DNA of 51,135 nucleotides from Loktanella atrilutea (GCF_900128995.1 NZ_FQUE01000015.1:1-51135), one strand, 5' to 3'. Counted from the first letter of the stretch, positions 1-8,310 are shown. A program made the numbers and translations. The notes: generated by a model not told the origin, from the sequence alone.

Positions 1-140
1 CACCTGCGAGCCTTTCCATTGGCCTCAACAGGGGAATTATGCGCGACCGATGATCAGGGGGGCATGCCCCCCTGATCATCGGCATCAGCGCCAAAACTGG
101 GGAAATTTCATCCAGCCGTTTTGGGGAGATTACGTCCAGC
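1..140. mobile_element. possible terminal remnant of an IS21-type element
   Basis: The segment has short repeated phrases of the kind GGGGAAATT/GGGGAGATTA/GGGGAATTAT, spaced like the multiple terminal repeats of IS21-family ends, and no open frame. IS21 istB remnants are certain elsewhere in this window (45.6 and 46.4 kb), which makes the family plausible here. No transposase gene is visible, and the element runs off the left edge or was deleted. Assignment is by pattern only. Confidence 0.3.
47..82. repeat. 36-bp perfect palindrome
   Basis: Every base of 47-82 pairs with its mirror position, with a CATG centre flanked by six G and six C. It could form a perfect cruciform or be the fusion point of two inverted element ends. 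No Shine-Dalgarno or gene start lies next to it, so a simple operator role is unlikely. Confidence 0.95.
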
Positions 141-236
141 ACTCACAACGATCCCTGTCAATGACCATGCACATTCAAAGTCCGGCGACTTGGCGCAGAG
201 TCCCCCCATTTCAGCAGCCTGCTGAGCCTTCCATGG

Positions 237-497
237 TTATGTCTGGTCGAAAGGAAGGGGGCCCCTCACTTTCTTCAGGCTGATGATGTGGTGTACGGTG
301 TCGCGTTGTGTCCAGACCATGACCACCATGCGATCCTCTAAATAGCCGATCGTGATCTGGCGCGTCTCGCCATAATCCTTACGCGCGTCTTCCACCGTCA
401 GGGTGACCCCATCGAAGATCTCTGCAGCGCGGGCCATGTCCAGACCGCGTTCGGCTAGTGTGGTGTCACGCTTGGCCGGGAGGTACTCGATTTGCAT
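237..497 (-). CDS. brnT: BrnT-family toxin, C-terminus truncated
   Basis: The 86-residue product matches BrnT (RelE-fold mRNA interferase) over most of its length: an N-terminal xxExxPAKR stretch, then AAEIFDGVTLTVEDAR, the GETRQITIGYL core and the VxVWTxR...HIISLKK strand. BrnT normally continues into a basic, Glu-rich helix after IISxRKA. Here the sequence changes to RGPLPFDQT and stops. No BrnA antitoxin frame follows on the minus strand; the next DNA is palindromic, element-like sequence. I infer that an insertion or deletion removed the 3' end of brnT and all of brnA. The start lacks a clear Shine-Dalgarno. The product is probably inactive. Confidence 0.72.
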   Translation of the reverse strand: MQIEYLPAKRDTTLAERGLDMARAAEIFDGVTLTVEDARKDYGETRQITIGYLEDRMVVMVWTQRDTVHHIISLKKVRGPLPFDQT

Positions 498-995
498 AAA
501 CTATGTTACATTTTAAGGCGCAGGATTGCGCGTTTACAGCGTTGTCGATCCGGCAAGTTCTCATCATCGTCATCAAAAGCATTGCCTCCGATACTCGTGT
601 CAAAACTTGCCATTTCGCAAATCTTTTATGGTCTCGAATGCAAACGGCGCAGGCAACCTACCGTTGCCCGCCCCCTTGCCGTTCAGAATGCTGCCATGCG
701 GCAGAGCCCCCGCTGTTGCGGCGGTGCCGACACCGTAGCGCCGACAAGAGAGAGATAGCACAAGGGTGATCAAGGGGACGTTAAAGAACCGGCCGGTTTG
801 CAGGTTTTTCTAGGCCTGGCATGCCGAGCTATAATTCCGGTGCGGTTGCCTCGTTATGGCCCCCCGGCCCGGCCCCATCGTGCTGCCGTTGCGCGGACGA
901 TCCACCTATCCCGTGCTGGTTTTTCGCATCACATTTCACAGCACTAACCTCTTGTTAATCGTTGGAAGGTATCCAGGGCGCAGGAGGGATATGAC
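498..995. other. gene-poor stretch with hairpins
   Basis: Three overlapping short frames exist here, but none has a ribosome site or recognisable protein. The segment holds the first copy of a hairpin-rich repeat (651-768) and an AT-richer stretch at about 910-970 that probably carries the promoter for the small gene at 996. Confidence 0.5.
651..768. repeat. hairpin-rich repeat, copy 1
   Basis: The order of parts is: a GGCAAC...GTTGCC hairpin (652-657/663-668), a CTGCC-ATGC-GGCAG hairpin (691-704), then CGCTGTTGCGGCGG and a GCCG-C-CCGT-GCG-CGACAA block ending near ATAGCAC. The same order recurs at 1971-2152, where extra hairpin units are inserted. It has no coding potential. It could be a REP-like element or a structured RNA. 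Confidence 0.6.
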
Positions 996-1175
996 ATGAC
1001 CCATCAGGAGCGCGAGAGCGTGATCGCCTATATCCACGCACTGGAAGCCGCGGCACTGAATTACGCAGTCAGATACGGTCTGACACGGGAGATGAACCAG
1101 GCTGTGCGGGCCAAGCCGCTCGACAAGGTGTGGTCAAAACTGGCCGTACCACAGGATCACGCGCAGCCTCGATAG
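996..1175 (+). CDS. small hypothetical protein, 59 aa
   Basis: A 59-codon frame starts with ATG seven bases after a strong GGAGG (984-988) and ends at TAG 1173-1175. The product is helical and charged, beginning MTHQERESVIAYIHALE, with no membrane segment. It lies just upstream of the broken PIN toxin and in the same direction. It does not look like the FitA/VapB antitoxins that usually precede FitB-like toxins, so the link is positional only. The strong ribosome site and balanced composition suggest a real gene. Function unknown. Confidence 0.55.
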   Translation: MTHQERESVIAYIHALEAAALNYAVRYGLTREMNQAVRAKPLDKVWSKLAVPQDHAQPR

Positions 1176-1182
1176 GCCGTGA

Positions 1183-1699
1183 TGCTTTCGTCTTCGCGTT
1201 CTCCTGCTGACGACAAACCTGATCCGGCGTGGGAAGATCGAAGGGGTCACGTCCTGTCGGACAGGTCGGTGTCTGGTGGAGTGCCAACCATTCACGAGGT
1301 TTGTCCGAGCTGCGCAGGGCCAAGGCCGGGAAGGCGGATGCCAACGTCGTGGCCTGGGCGACAGACCAGGACCCGTCATCGCTGTTCCTGTCGGCCATCA
1401 CGCTTCTGGAGCTCGAAATGGGGATCATTCAAACCGAGAGGCGGGACAGCGCTCAGGGTGCCGTTCTGAGGGCCTGGATGACCGACAGGGTGCTGCCGGC
1501 CTTTATGGGGCGCATCTTGTCGGTAGATGGGCCCGTGGCACTTTGTTGCGCCGCTTTGCATGTTCCGGACCCCTGCAGTGATCGGGACGCTCTCATCGCC
1601 GCGACAGGGATCGTTCATGCCATGCCGATCGTCACGCGCAATGTTACGGATTTCGCGCCGACAGGCGTTCAGATCATCAATCCGTGGGATACTGCCTAG
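1183..1699 (+). pseudogene. FitB/VapC-like PIN-domain toxin, N-terminus disrupted
   Basis: From about 1304 the frame reads SELRRAKAGK...FLSAITLLELEMGI...DALIAATGIVHAMPIVTRNVTDF...INPW, which is a FitB-like PIN ribonuclease. The catalytic N-terminal strand, normally FLLDTNVI, is found in another frame at 1198-1224 as VLLLTTNLI, with the first Asp changed to Thr. It is separated from SELRR by a 79-bp segment (1225-1303) absent from the family. The 79 bp also shifts the frame. The first metal-binding Asp is therefore lost and the gene is dead. The downstream acidic residues (DRDALIAAT, TRNVTDF) are intact. No antitoxin gene remains immediately upstream. Confidence 0.75.
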
Positions 1700-1970
1700 A
1701 CCTACATCGGAGAGTGCATTCGTCGGGTTCTGCTGAATCACACAGGTGCAAAGCTTACCATCACGCATCGCGTCAGAGTTGCCTGCGCTGTGCGGCTCGG
1801 ACATTGGCCACGGGGCCCAGGAATTTGTGGCACGCGGGACTTTCACTGTCTTCCGCTGCGCATGCAGCCTGGCGAGGGGGCACGCGTGGATACCTTCCGT
1901 TCGCACAAGTTGGGTTTGAACGGCATTGAGCGGCCAGTGGCACCAGTCTAACGGCATCACTCCAAAATGC

Positions 1971-2152
1971 GAACGAGACGGGCAACATCAGTTGCCCGCC
2001 TCGTTCGAGATGCTGCCTACACGGCAGAGAATTTTGCTCAGGCGCTTTTAAGTGCCTGCGCGATAGAGAATTTTAAGCTGCCTACACGGCAGATAACCCG
2101 CTGTTGCGGCGGGGCCGGCGCCGTGGCGTCGACAAAAGATGTATAGCACGAA
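1971..2152. repeat. hairpin-rich repeat, copy 2, with tandem hairpin units
   Basis: A 16-bp stem (1971-1986 with 1991-2006, one mismatch, ATCA loop) is followed by three related units: 2009-2035, 2050-2074 and 2075-2097. Units 1 and 3 share the exact core GCTGCCTACACGGCAG; unit 2 is a decayed version. The tail from CCCGCTGTTGCGGCGG onward matches copy 1 at about 708-768. The core resembles the reverse complement of type I-F CRISPR repeats, but unit spacing is irregular. Confidence 0.7.
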
Positions 2153-2312
2153 GGGGTTACGTCCGTCAAGGCAAATTGTGAGCATGATCAGGCGGCTTTT
2201 GTCGCGATGCTGAGAATGGGGCTGATCTCCTCCTTGTTACTGACTTTGCGGGTCGAGACGCCACTAATCCAGGCCTCTTGGATGACGGCAACCAAAGCCT
2301 GTAGTGCAAGGA

Positions 2313-2340
2313 GGGCGGACAACCCTGCTGTTGCCCGCCC
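2313..2340 (-). terminator. hairpin downstream of the AAA ATPase gene
   Basis: GGGCGGACAAC (2313-2323) pairs with GTTGCCCGCCC (2330-2340) with one mismatch and a six-base loop, 32 bp beyond the stop of the minus-strand ATPase gene. No clear U tract follows, so termination strength is uncertain. It resembles the first hairpin of the repeats at 651 and 1971. Confidence 0.45.
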
Positions 2341-2371
2341 TGCCTGGCGTCAGGACAGCATGAGCCGTCTA

Positions 2372-3544
2372 TCACTGCAGGATGGGGCGTCCTTCGAGCG
2401 CGACGGCGCGGTCGAGGATCCTGCTGACGTCGCGCAGGCTGATGCGCCGGCGGGTGAGGACAGGCGCCTGCTCGAGGGCGGCAAGCGCTGCGTCGCGTGC
2501 GGCCTGCGTGAGGCCCAGTCGCCGGGCCTGGCGATTGGCGACGTCGTGGAGGTGCTGGGGTGTCGGATCAGCGATCTCGAGCAGCTGGCAGCGACTCCGG
2601 ATCGGATCGGGGATGGTGCGGGCGGTATTCGACGTCAGGATCCATGACAGATGTGACATGTCGAATGTGATCCGGAAAAAAGGGCATTCCCAGCTTTTTG
2701 CTGTTGCCGGCTCGAGCAGCGACAACAGCGCGTCTGCGAACGCATGGTGCGACCCGCCCTCCGAGGTCGCCGATTTGGCTTTGCAGATCTCGTCGACGAC
2801 GATGAGCGGATTGGCGACGCGCTGTGCAAGAAGCAGATCGAGCGGCCGGCCGGGCTGGGCCGAGCCCCAGCCTCGCTCGAGGCCAACCAGGCCGAAGCCA
2901 GCGCCGCCTTTGGAGGCGTCCACATCTGCCAGGGGCAGCTCCAATGCCTTGGCCAGGTTGCGTGCCCACAGGCTCTTCCCGACACCCGGCGGGCCATTGA
3001 GAATGACCGGCCGAAACCGGACCGGCTCTCCGCAACGGGCTGACTGACGAAGCGCATGCCAGGCGTATTCCGTCGCGGCGGCAAGCCATGGCGCTTCGGC
3101 ATGCAGCCCGGCCGCGATTTCGTCGGCATGGGCTTCATCGCGACACATGATCAGCTTCATGGGAGAAAGCGCAGGACGCAGTCTCTCGAGCTCATCTTTG
3201 CGCAGATGGGCGATCCCGGAGGCTGCGATCCGTGCCTTGGCCAGCTTCTCCGCTCGTTCCCGCAGCGTCACCCGATCGAGATGGCTGAGGTTTGCGGCGT
3301 CATCGAAAGGATCGAATTCAATCTCTCCGGGGAGGCCCAGGGCGTCGTCATCGTCGTGTAGAAAGTTCTCGTCCTCCACCTCGTCGCCGATCAGTGCCGT
3401 CGCGGGCACTTTTGAAGCGAGTTTGGCCAGGTTTTTCCGCCGCAGGGCGATCAGGTGAGCTTTTAGATGCTCCAGGATCTTCTCGGCGCGGGTCTCAAAG
3501 TCGGGAATGTTGACAATGCGGATTGTCGCGGATTGTGATTTCAT
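2372..3544 (-). CDS. Lon-like AAA family ATPase
   Basis: The 390-residue protein has an N-terminal helical and acidic region (about 1-130) and one AAA+ module: Walker A GPPGVGKS (184-191), Walker B LIVVDE (247-252), sensor-1 TSN (304-306), arginine-finger RSR (316-318) and a C-terminal lid helix with RRRISLRDVSRILDR. The module is most like the ATPase part of Lon, but there is no Lon protease domain, so it is a stand-alone remodelling ATPase. Start ATG has GGAG six bases upstream. It is divergent from the primase-helicase gene, and an inverted repeat (3571-3602) lies just upstream. Substrate unknown. Confidence 0.85.
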   Translation of the reverse strand: MKSQSATIRIVNIPDFETRAEKILEHLKAHLIALRRKNLAKLASKVPATALIGDEVEDENFLHDDDDALGLPGEIEFDPFDDAANLSHLDRVTLRERAEKLAKARIAASGIAHLRKDELERLRPALSPMKLIMCRDEAHADEIAAGLHAEAPWLAAATEYAWHALRQSARCGEPVRFRPVILNGPPGVGKSLWARNLAKALELPLADVDASKGGAGFGLVGLERGWGSAQPGRPLDLLLAQRVANPLIVVDEICKAKSATSEGGSHHAFADALLSLLEPATAKSWECPFFRITFDMSHLSWILTSNTARTIPDPIRSRCQLLEIADPTPQHLHDVANRQARRLGLTQAARDAALAALEQAPVLTRRRISLRDVSRILDRAVALEGRPILQ

Positions 3545-3602
3545 GATTTCTCCAGGGGGCGGTGTTCATTTCATGATTTCCATCAGGATGTGGAAATCAT
3601 GA
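3539..3602. promoter_or_regulatory. TTTCATGA motifs and inverted repeat upstream of the ATPase gene
   Basis: TTTCATGA occurs at 3539-3546 and 3569-3576. TCATGATTTCCA (3571-3582) and its exact complement (3591-3602) form a 12-bp inverted repeat with an 8-base gap, 27-58 bp upstream of the ATPase start. The same octamer clusters at 9241-9405. This is the layout of an autoregulated operator. Confidence 0.55.
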
Positions 3603-4035
3603 ACCATACGCATGAGCTGATCAGCTCAGACGTATCTGCCGTCCGTCGCGTGCGGAGATCATGCCGTGTTCGTTCAACATGCTGATTGTATTATATTTAA
3701 ATTTGAAAGGCTGCAAGGGTTCATACGGTGTGACTGCGACACGGCAAGGTGAAGCGTCGATAAACGCCATCTGATGAGATTATTTTCAGACCTTTAAACC
3801 TTTCGCAAAACCTCATGGCCTATACCGGATGAACGGAATTGCTCCATGGCTCGATGCGATGCGTCAGATGCCGCCGTGTAATTCCTTCGCGATGTGGATC
3901 AGGAGAATAGCGATGACAGAGTACGACGTATTGAATGGCCCGGCTGTTGCCATGACCGCGGCCAGCCGCACGACCCCGGTCGTGATCTGATCAGGAGGTG
4001 ACTGCGCTGCCCCTGAGAGGGCAGCGCGGTCCGAA
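3603..4035. other. divergent intergenic region
   Basis: No supported gene. 3690-3800 is distinctly AT-rich and is the likely promoter zone for rightward transcription. A perfect hairpin, GCGCTGCCC (4004-4012) with GGGCAGCGC (4019-4027), precedes the small frame at 4036; AGGAGG lies at 3993-3998. A 25-codon frame with a good AGGAG begins at 3913, but its product is not recognisable. Confidence 0.45.
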
Positions 4036-4218
4036 ATGTCGTTAGCATACGATAAAGGTGTGGCTTTGGTGAAAGCGGACGGCAGCGATGTCTGTCCGGA
4101 TTTCACCCGCCCGCACGCCTGGACCCACATAGACCACCCCCGGCCTTGGCAGATGCCTGGACACGTTGGTGTGCGACCGCTTCCGTTCGGTGCCATCCTC
4201 TGCGGGGGCGCGCGATGA
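4036..4218 (+). CDS. possible small leader frame coupled to the primase-helicase
   Basis: A 60-codon frame (MSLAYDKGVALV...) ends TGA at 4216-4218, overlapping the ATG of the primase-helicase at 4215 as ATGA, the usual geometry of translational coupling. No Shine-Dalgarno is obvious at its start and the protein matches nothing I know. It may be a real leader peptide or chance. Confidence 0.3.
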   Translation: MSLAYDKGVALVKADGSDVCPDFTRPHAWTHIDHPRPWQMPGHVGVRPLPFGAILCGGAR

Positions 4219-7200
4219 GGCTGCGCGGGTCTCATGACACGGCGTTCCGCGACACGGTCAGGGCGGCCCTGCTGGCGCGGGCCGAGGATCTGTTCCGTCA
4301 GTGCATCGGGGAGCCTGTCAGTGCGGGCGCGCATGACTGGCGTGCCAAGGGCCGCTCCAGCTTTTCGATGAAGATACGCGGCGCCGAGCGCGGGCTCTGG
4401 ATGGATTTCGTGGCTGGCCAAGGCGGCGACGTGTTCGATTTCGTGGCTGTGCATCTCTGCAGCCTGACGCAGGCCAGCGACGATTTCCCGAGGGTCCTGA
4501 CCGCGGCGGCCAACTGGACGGGCATCTCTCGTGACCAGCCGATCGACTTCGCCAGGCTGAAGGCGCGAAAGGTCGCTGCAGCAAAGGACGACACAGCGAC
4601 AGATGCCGCGGTCAGACAGCGGAGAACGGAGCTCCTTGGCGGGATTGAGAGCCACTCCCGGTCTGTCTGGCACACCCTTGCCGCCAGGTATCTGGCCCGC
4701 CGCGGCATCACGGATTTGCCAGAGGCCGTGCTGTCTTTCCTGCCGCCGGTTCCGGAGCTGGCCGGTCCGGGCATGGCCAGTGCCTGGCTCCCGTCGCTGG
4801 TCATGTGGGCCACCGATGCCGTCGGGCGGTGCACCGGCGGGCAACGGGTGCTGCTCGGTCCGGACGGATTACCAGCACGGCTGGAATCAGGACAGACGCG
4901 CAAGCCGGTCTTCGGAACGACGCGAGGCAATCCCGGGAGAATTCCGGCGCGGGTTGCCGGCGGTCCCCTCTGCGTGGCGGAAGGTCCTGAAAGCGCCCTC
5001 TCCATCTGGCAGGCTACAGGGTATGAGACCTGGACGGTGTTCGGTGTTTCCAATTTCCAGTCAGCCCCGCTGCCGCTGGATCGCCGGATCATCCTGTGTC
5101 CGGACCAGGATATGCCTGTCGGAACCTACCCCGCGGGGTCCGAGGAAGCACGGCGGTGCGAGTCCGCCGCCCGGACCTTTGCGAAAGCCGTCGACATCCA
5201 CGTGGCGGCAGGGTGCGACATCTGGATTGCCCCTGCACCCGAGCCGGTCGGCAGCAAGCGAGATCTGAACGACACGCTGCAGAGAGCCGGCAATGCGGCC
5301 GTGGCCGAGGCCATCACGGCGGCGACCAGTGCACGGCCGGCTCCGTTTCATCCGGCACCGACAGAGAACCGGGATGCGGCCATCGCGGCACATGCGAAGA
5401 CCGTGCAGACATTTTTCAAAGACGCCCTATCCCTGATCCGCGCAAACCAGGTTGCAAAAGCCGAGAGTAAAATGGACGACCTGCCGCGCGTACCTTCGAC
5501 ACCCGGGGCAGGGGACGCGCTGGAAAATACGTCATCCAGACCGGAAACCTGCAGTGATGGGCCTGCGGCATCAACATCCCAGGTTGCGGAGGTGCGGCTC
5601 GCACCGCGGGTGATGCTCACGGGGGCGCAGGGCGTGGGCAAGACGCGCGCGCTGATTGAGGCCCTGCCGAATGCCTCCGGCGTCGTATCCCTGATTCTGC
5701 AGCCTGATCACGGAATGGCCCGGCAGTTCGTGACCGATTGCAGCAAAGTGTTCGGCGACAGTGGACCAGCTGTCGTGCACCTGCGCGGGCGATCCGCGCT
5801 GAACCCGGGTGGGGCGGACGGGGAGAGGATGTGTCTGATCCCGGACGTGGCAGAACGCTTCGCAAAAGCCGGGACCAGTGTCCGCAAGGTCCTGTGCACC
5901 CGCTGCCCGATGGCGCACCTGTGTGGCCACATGCGGCAGGAAGCGACCATCGAAAGGCTGGCGCAGGAGCCGGCCGGTGTGGTGATCGTCGCACCCCATG
6001 AATATGCATCCCTGCCACTGCCCGGCGACGTAAAGCCCGATCTTGTCGTCATGGATGAGGCCCCCCGGTCCCTCGGCGTTGAGAGCGTGGCGATCTCCTA
6101 TGACGCCCTGTCCAGACCGCTGCGGTTGAGACTGAGAACGTGGGCGACATCGCCGATCGGCTCTGTTGCAGAGCGGGCTGACGCCGAGGCTGAGGCTGCG
6201 AGTCGCGCGCGCATTCAGTCTTTCCGGGACGATCTGCACGATGCGTTTCGCAACCATGCCATGGCACCGCTGCAGGCCCTGCGCGATCGGGGGTACACGG
6301 CGCAGAGCGTGCAGGATGTCATCGATGAACTCCAGACGTTCGAGGATTCCGGCATGGCGGCACGGGTCGCCGCCGTGATCGAGAGCCACGAGCAGGCACA
6401 GGGGCAGGGAACAACACCTTCGAGCCTGGAAGCCGGGCTGTCGGACCTGGTCGCAGATCACGACGGTGGCGGGTTGCAGGCGTTCCTGCAGGTTGCTCGG
6501 TCTGTTCGTCTCGAGCTGACCACGGGGCGGGCGGCTGCGAACAGCCTGCTGCCGGTCGCCGATGTGAATGCCGCGGGGGTGCAGGGTCCTGCCCGCCCCG
6601 GGATCCGCGCTTGGGTTCTGACGCCGTTTCACCACGGCATCGACACGCCATTCCTGCACCTCGACGGCACCGGCGACCATGTGCTGATGGAGAAGCTCTT
6701 CGGTCCGATGCGCCATGCCTGCCACCGCGTCGAACGGAATGCCGACACGACGCAGATCACGGGGCGAAGCTTCTCCGTGCAGAGCATCACCGGTCAGCGC
6801 GCCAATGGCCAGGCCTGGGACACGGCAGGCGACAAGCGGCGCAAGGAGGCCGCACAGTTGCGCGCGGAGATCATCGCGTACTGCCACCGCACGCCAGTCG
6901 CGCTGGTTGTTGCTCCGTTGAAAGTAGTCGAGGCGCTGCAGGCCGACGGGCTTCAGAATCCGGTTGCTCACCACGGTGCCCTGCGCGGCCGCAACGACTG
7001 GGAACATCTCAGTGCCGTCATCATGATCGGTCGCGAGCAACCGACCCGCGCCGTCGAGGACATCGCCCGCGCCTATGCGGCCGGCGATGAAGCCCCGTTC
7101 CAGAGCCTGAACGGGGCGATGTGGTCGAAAGCGGCACGGGTCCTGCGCAGCCGCAAGGGCCCTCCTGTCACCCAAAACGTGGATTGCCACCCGAACCCTT

Positions 7201-7862
7201 GGGCGGACCGCGTGCTCCGCCAGGTACGGGACGCCTCGCTTTGCCAGGGGATCGACCGGATCCGGCCGATCTACAAGGAGAAGCCGGTCGCGGTGACGAT
7301 CATGTCGTGCGTAGCGCTGGATATCACGATCGACCGTGTAGAGTCCTGGGTCGAGACGAAGCGGGGCGGTCCGCGTCTGGCGCAGGCATTGCAGGAGCAC
7401 GGGGTCATTCCGCTGTCGGCCCGGGAGGCCCATCGGCTCATGCCGGACATTTTTCCGAGTATCGAAACGGCGCAGCGCGACCTCGCCCCCGTCACGGAGC
7501 GGATCGATGCGTTACTGTCTCATTCTCCAAACACTACAGTTCTGTTTGGAGAATGGGACAGTAAGACACTCACGCTCTGCACGTATCAAGCCGCGTCTAA
7601 GCCGGGCAAGCGGATCCATCGGCACGAGGCGCTGGTCCTAGGGCATGCGCAGGATGCCCGTGCCACCCTGGAGGCCCTGACCGGGCCGCTGCGCCTGTGC
7701 GAGGCCTGCCCGACATGGCAAGCGGCCCTGGCCGGGCTGGATCTGGCTGACACGTATGCCCGGTACCTGGCCGGGGGGTGTGCGGATACCGGCACCACGT
7801 CAGAGTGCGGAGCAAGGCCGCCCGCATCTGACACGACGTCCCGGCACACGGGTGCTGCGTGA
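4215..7862 (+). CDS. mobile-element primase-helicase, 1215 aa
   Basis: Three parts are visible. Residues about 40-85 read WRAKGRSSFSMKI...GLWMDFVAGQGGDVFDFV, typical of the N-terminal region of plasmid and phage primases. Residues about 240-330 are Toprim-like (LCVAEGPESALSIW, then the CPDQD acidic motif). From about 465 there is a P-loop helicase: Walker A GAQGVGKT (about 470), a Cys cluster CTRCPMAHLCGH (about 560), Walker B LVVMDEAP (about 612), and a second RecA-like lobe ending ALRGRNDWEHLSAVIMIGR. Such fusions prime and unwind DNA of mobile elements. A TTG at 4146 and the ATG at 4215 are both possible; I prefer 4215 because of the ATGA coupling. A long inverted repeat sits inside the gene at 7512-7564. 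Confidence 0.8.
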   Translation: MRLRGSHDTAFRDTVRAALLARAEDLFRQCIGEPVSAGAHDWRAKGRSSFSMKIRGAERGLWMDFVAGQGGDVFDFVAVHLCSLTQASDDFPRVLTAAANWTGISRDQPIDFARLKARKVAAAKDDTATDAAVRQRRTELLGGIESHSRSVWHTLAARYLARRGITDLPEAVLSFLPPVPELAGPGMASAWLPSLVMWATDAVGRCTGGQRVLLGPDGLPARLESGQTRKPVFGTTRGNPGRIPARVAGGPLCVAEGPESALSIWQATGYETWTVFGVSNFQSAPLPLDRRIILCPDQDMPVGTYPAGSEEARRCESAARTFAKAVDIHVAAGCDIWIAPAPEPVGSKRDLNDTLQRAGNAAVAEAITAATSARPAPFHPAPTENRDAAIAAHAKTVQTFFKDALSLIRANQVAKAESKMDDLPRVPSTPGAGDALENTSSRPETCSDGPAASTSQVAEVRLAPRVMLTGAQGVGKTRALIEALPNASGVVSLILQPDHGMARQFVTDCSKVFGDSGPAVVHLRGRSALNPGGADGERMCLIPDVAERFAKAGTSVRKVLCTRCPMAHLCGHMRQEATIERLAQEPAGVVIVAPHEYASLPLPGDVKPDLVVMDEAPRSLGVESVAISYDALSRPLRLRLRTWATSPIGSVAERADAEAEAASRARIQSFRDDLHDAFRNHAMAPLQALRDRGYTAQSVQDVIDELQTFEDSGMAARVAAVIESHEQAQGQGTTPSSLEAGLSDLVADHDGGGLQAFLQVARSVRLELTTGRAAANSLLPVADVNAAGVQGPARPGIRAWVLTPFHHGIDTPFLHLDGTGDHVLMEKLFGPMRHACHRVERNADTTQITGRSFSVQSITGQRANGQAWDTAGDKRRKEAAQLRAEIIAYCHRTPVALVVAPLKVVEALQADGLQNPVAHHGALRGRNDWEHLSAVIMIGREQPTRAVEDIARAYAAGDEAPFQSLNGAMWSKAARVLRSRKGPPVTQNVDCHPNPWADRVLRQVRDASLCQGIDRIRPIYKEKPVAVTIMSCVALDITIDRVESWVETKRGGPRLAQALQEHGVIPLSAREAHRLMPDIFPSIETAQRDLAPVTERIDALLSHSPNTTVLFGEWDSKTLTLCTYQAASKPGKRIHRHEALVLGHAQDARATLEALTGPLRLCEACPTWQAALAGLDLADTYARYLAGGCADTGTTSECGARPPASDTTSRHTGAA
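7512..7564. repeat. 21-bp inverted repeat inside the primase-helicase gene
   Basis: Arms 7512-7532 and 7544-7564 pair over 21 bp with a single mismatch around an 11-base loop. The repeat is AT-richer than the surrounding coding sequence and encodes a variable-looking stretch around LLSHSPNTT. It could be an mRNA hairpin, a cruciform or an insertion scar kept in frame. Confidence 0.9.
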
Positions 7863-8031
7863 GCCGCATGGCGCGACCGTTGGCGATGAGACTGGATCAT
7901 TGTTCCGGGCAGAGTCCGCAGCGTGTCGCTTGCAAGGAAGGCTTTGAATGCGGATGGACCAACTGGTCCGATGGACATGCGATTGTCTGCGCCTCTATAC
8001 ATCGAGAAACGCGCTTCAGCTGGAATATCAG

Positions 8032-8310
8032 ATGGGTTCCCCGACATCCTTCGTGCTCGATGACGATATGGAAGAGCGCGTTCAGCACCTTGCCGACTCC
8101 CGCAAGCAGACGTCTCAGGCAATCATCTGCGAAGCCGTTGCCCAGTATGTCGCGCGGGAAGAAAGACGCGCGGCATTGTGCCGGGACGTCCTGCAGGCCT
8201 GGGAGACGTTCCAGCGCACCGGGGTGCATGCGACCGCCGAAGATGTCGACCGCTGGCTTGTGAACTGGGGTACGGAAGACGAAGCGCCTGCGCCCGCGTG
8301 TCACGCGTGA
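8032..8310 (+). CDS. parD: ParD-like ribbon-helix-helix antitoxin
   Basis: From ATG 8032 the 92-residue protein reads TSFVLDDDMEERVQHLADSR, the RHH DNA-binding fold, then an amphipathic toxin-binding tail with REERRAAL...AWETFQRTG...AEDVDRWLVNWG. This is the CopG/ParD type usually paired with a RelE/ParE toxin. An in-frame upstream ATG at 7948 adds 28 residues not found in the family, so I reject it. The stop codon overlaps the start of a degraded parE. Confidence 0.85.
   Translation: MGSPTSFVLDDDMEERVQHLADSRKQTSQAIICEAVAQYVAREERRAALCRDVLQAWETFQRTGVHATAEDVDRWLVNWGTEDEAPAPACHA

Larger units (their letters stand above)
1700..2371. other. gene-free stretch with repeated hairpins
   Basis: Frames here are short and conflicting and show no protein family. 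The stretch contains hairpin-repeat copy 2 (1971-2152) and a terminator-like hairpin (2313-2340) just downstream of the AAA ATPase gene. The segment 1740-1960 may be a decayed remnant, but I cannot assign it. Confidence 0.5.

Noticed and set aside
492-769. Three overlapping plus-strand frames
   Set aside because: They overlap each other in different frames, lack ribosome sites and cover a structured repeat.
1376-1960. 194-codon minus-strand frame
   Set aside because: Runs antisense to the PIN remnant and into gene-free DNA; composition is shadow-like.
2009-2097. Calling a CRISPR array on the I-F-like hairpins
   Set aside because: Only two good units and one decayed unit, irregular spacing, no spacers of constant length and no cas genes.
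3864-4844. 326-codon minus-strand frame
   Set aside because: Overlaps the primase-helicase in antisense; Arg/Gly/Pro-rich composition typical of a shadow frame in high-GC DNA.
5571-7433. 620-codon minus-strand frame
   Set aside because: Antisense shadow of the primase-helicase, whose Toprim, Walker and RecA-like motifs are unmistakable.
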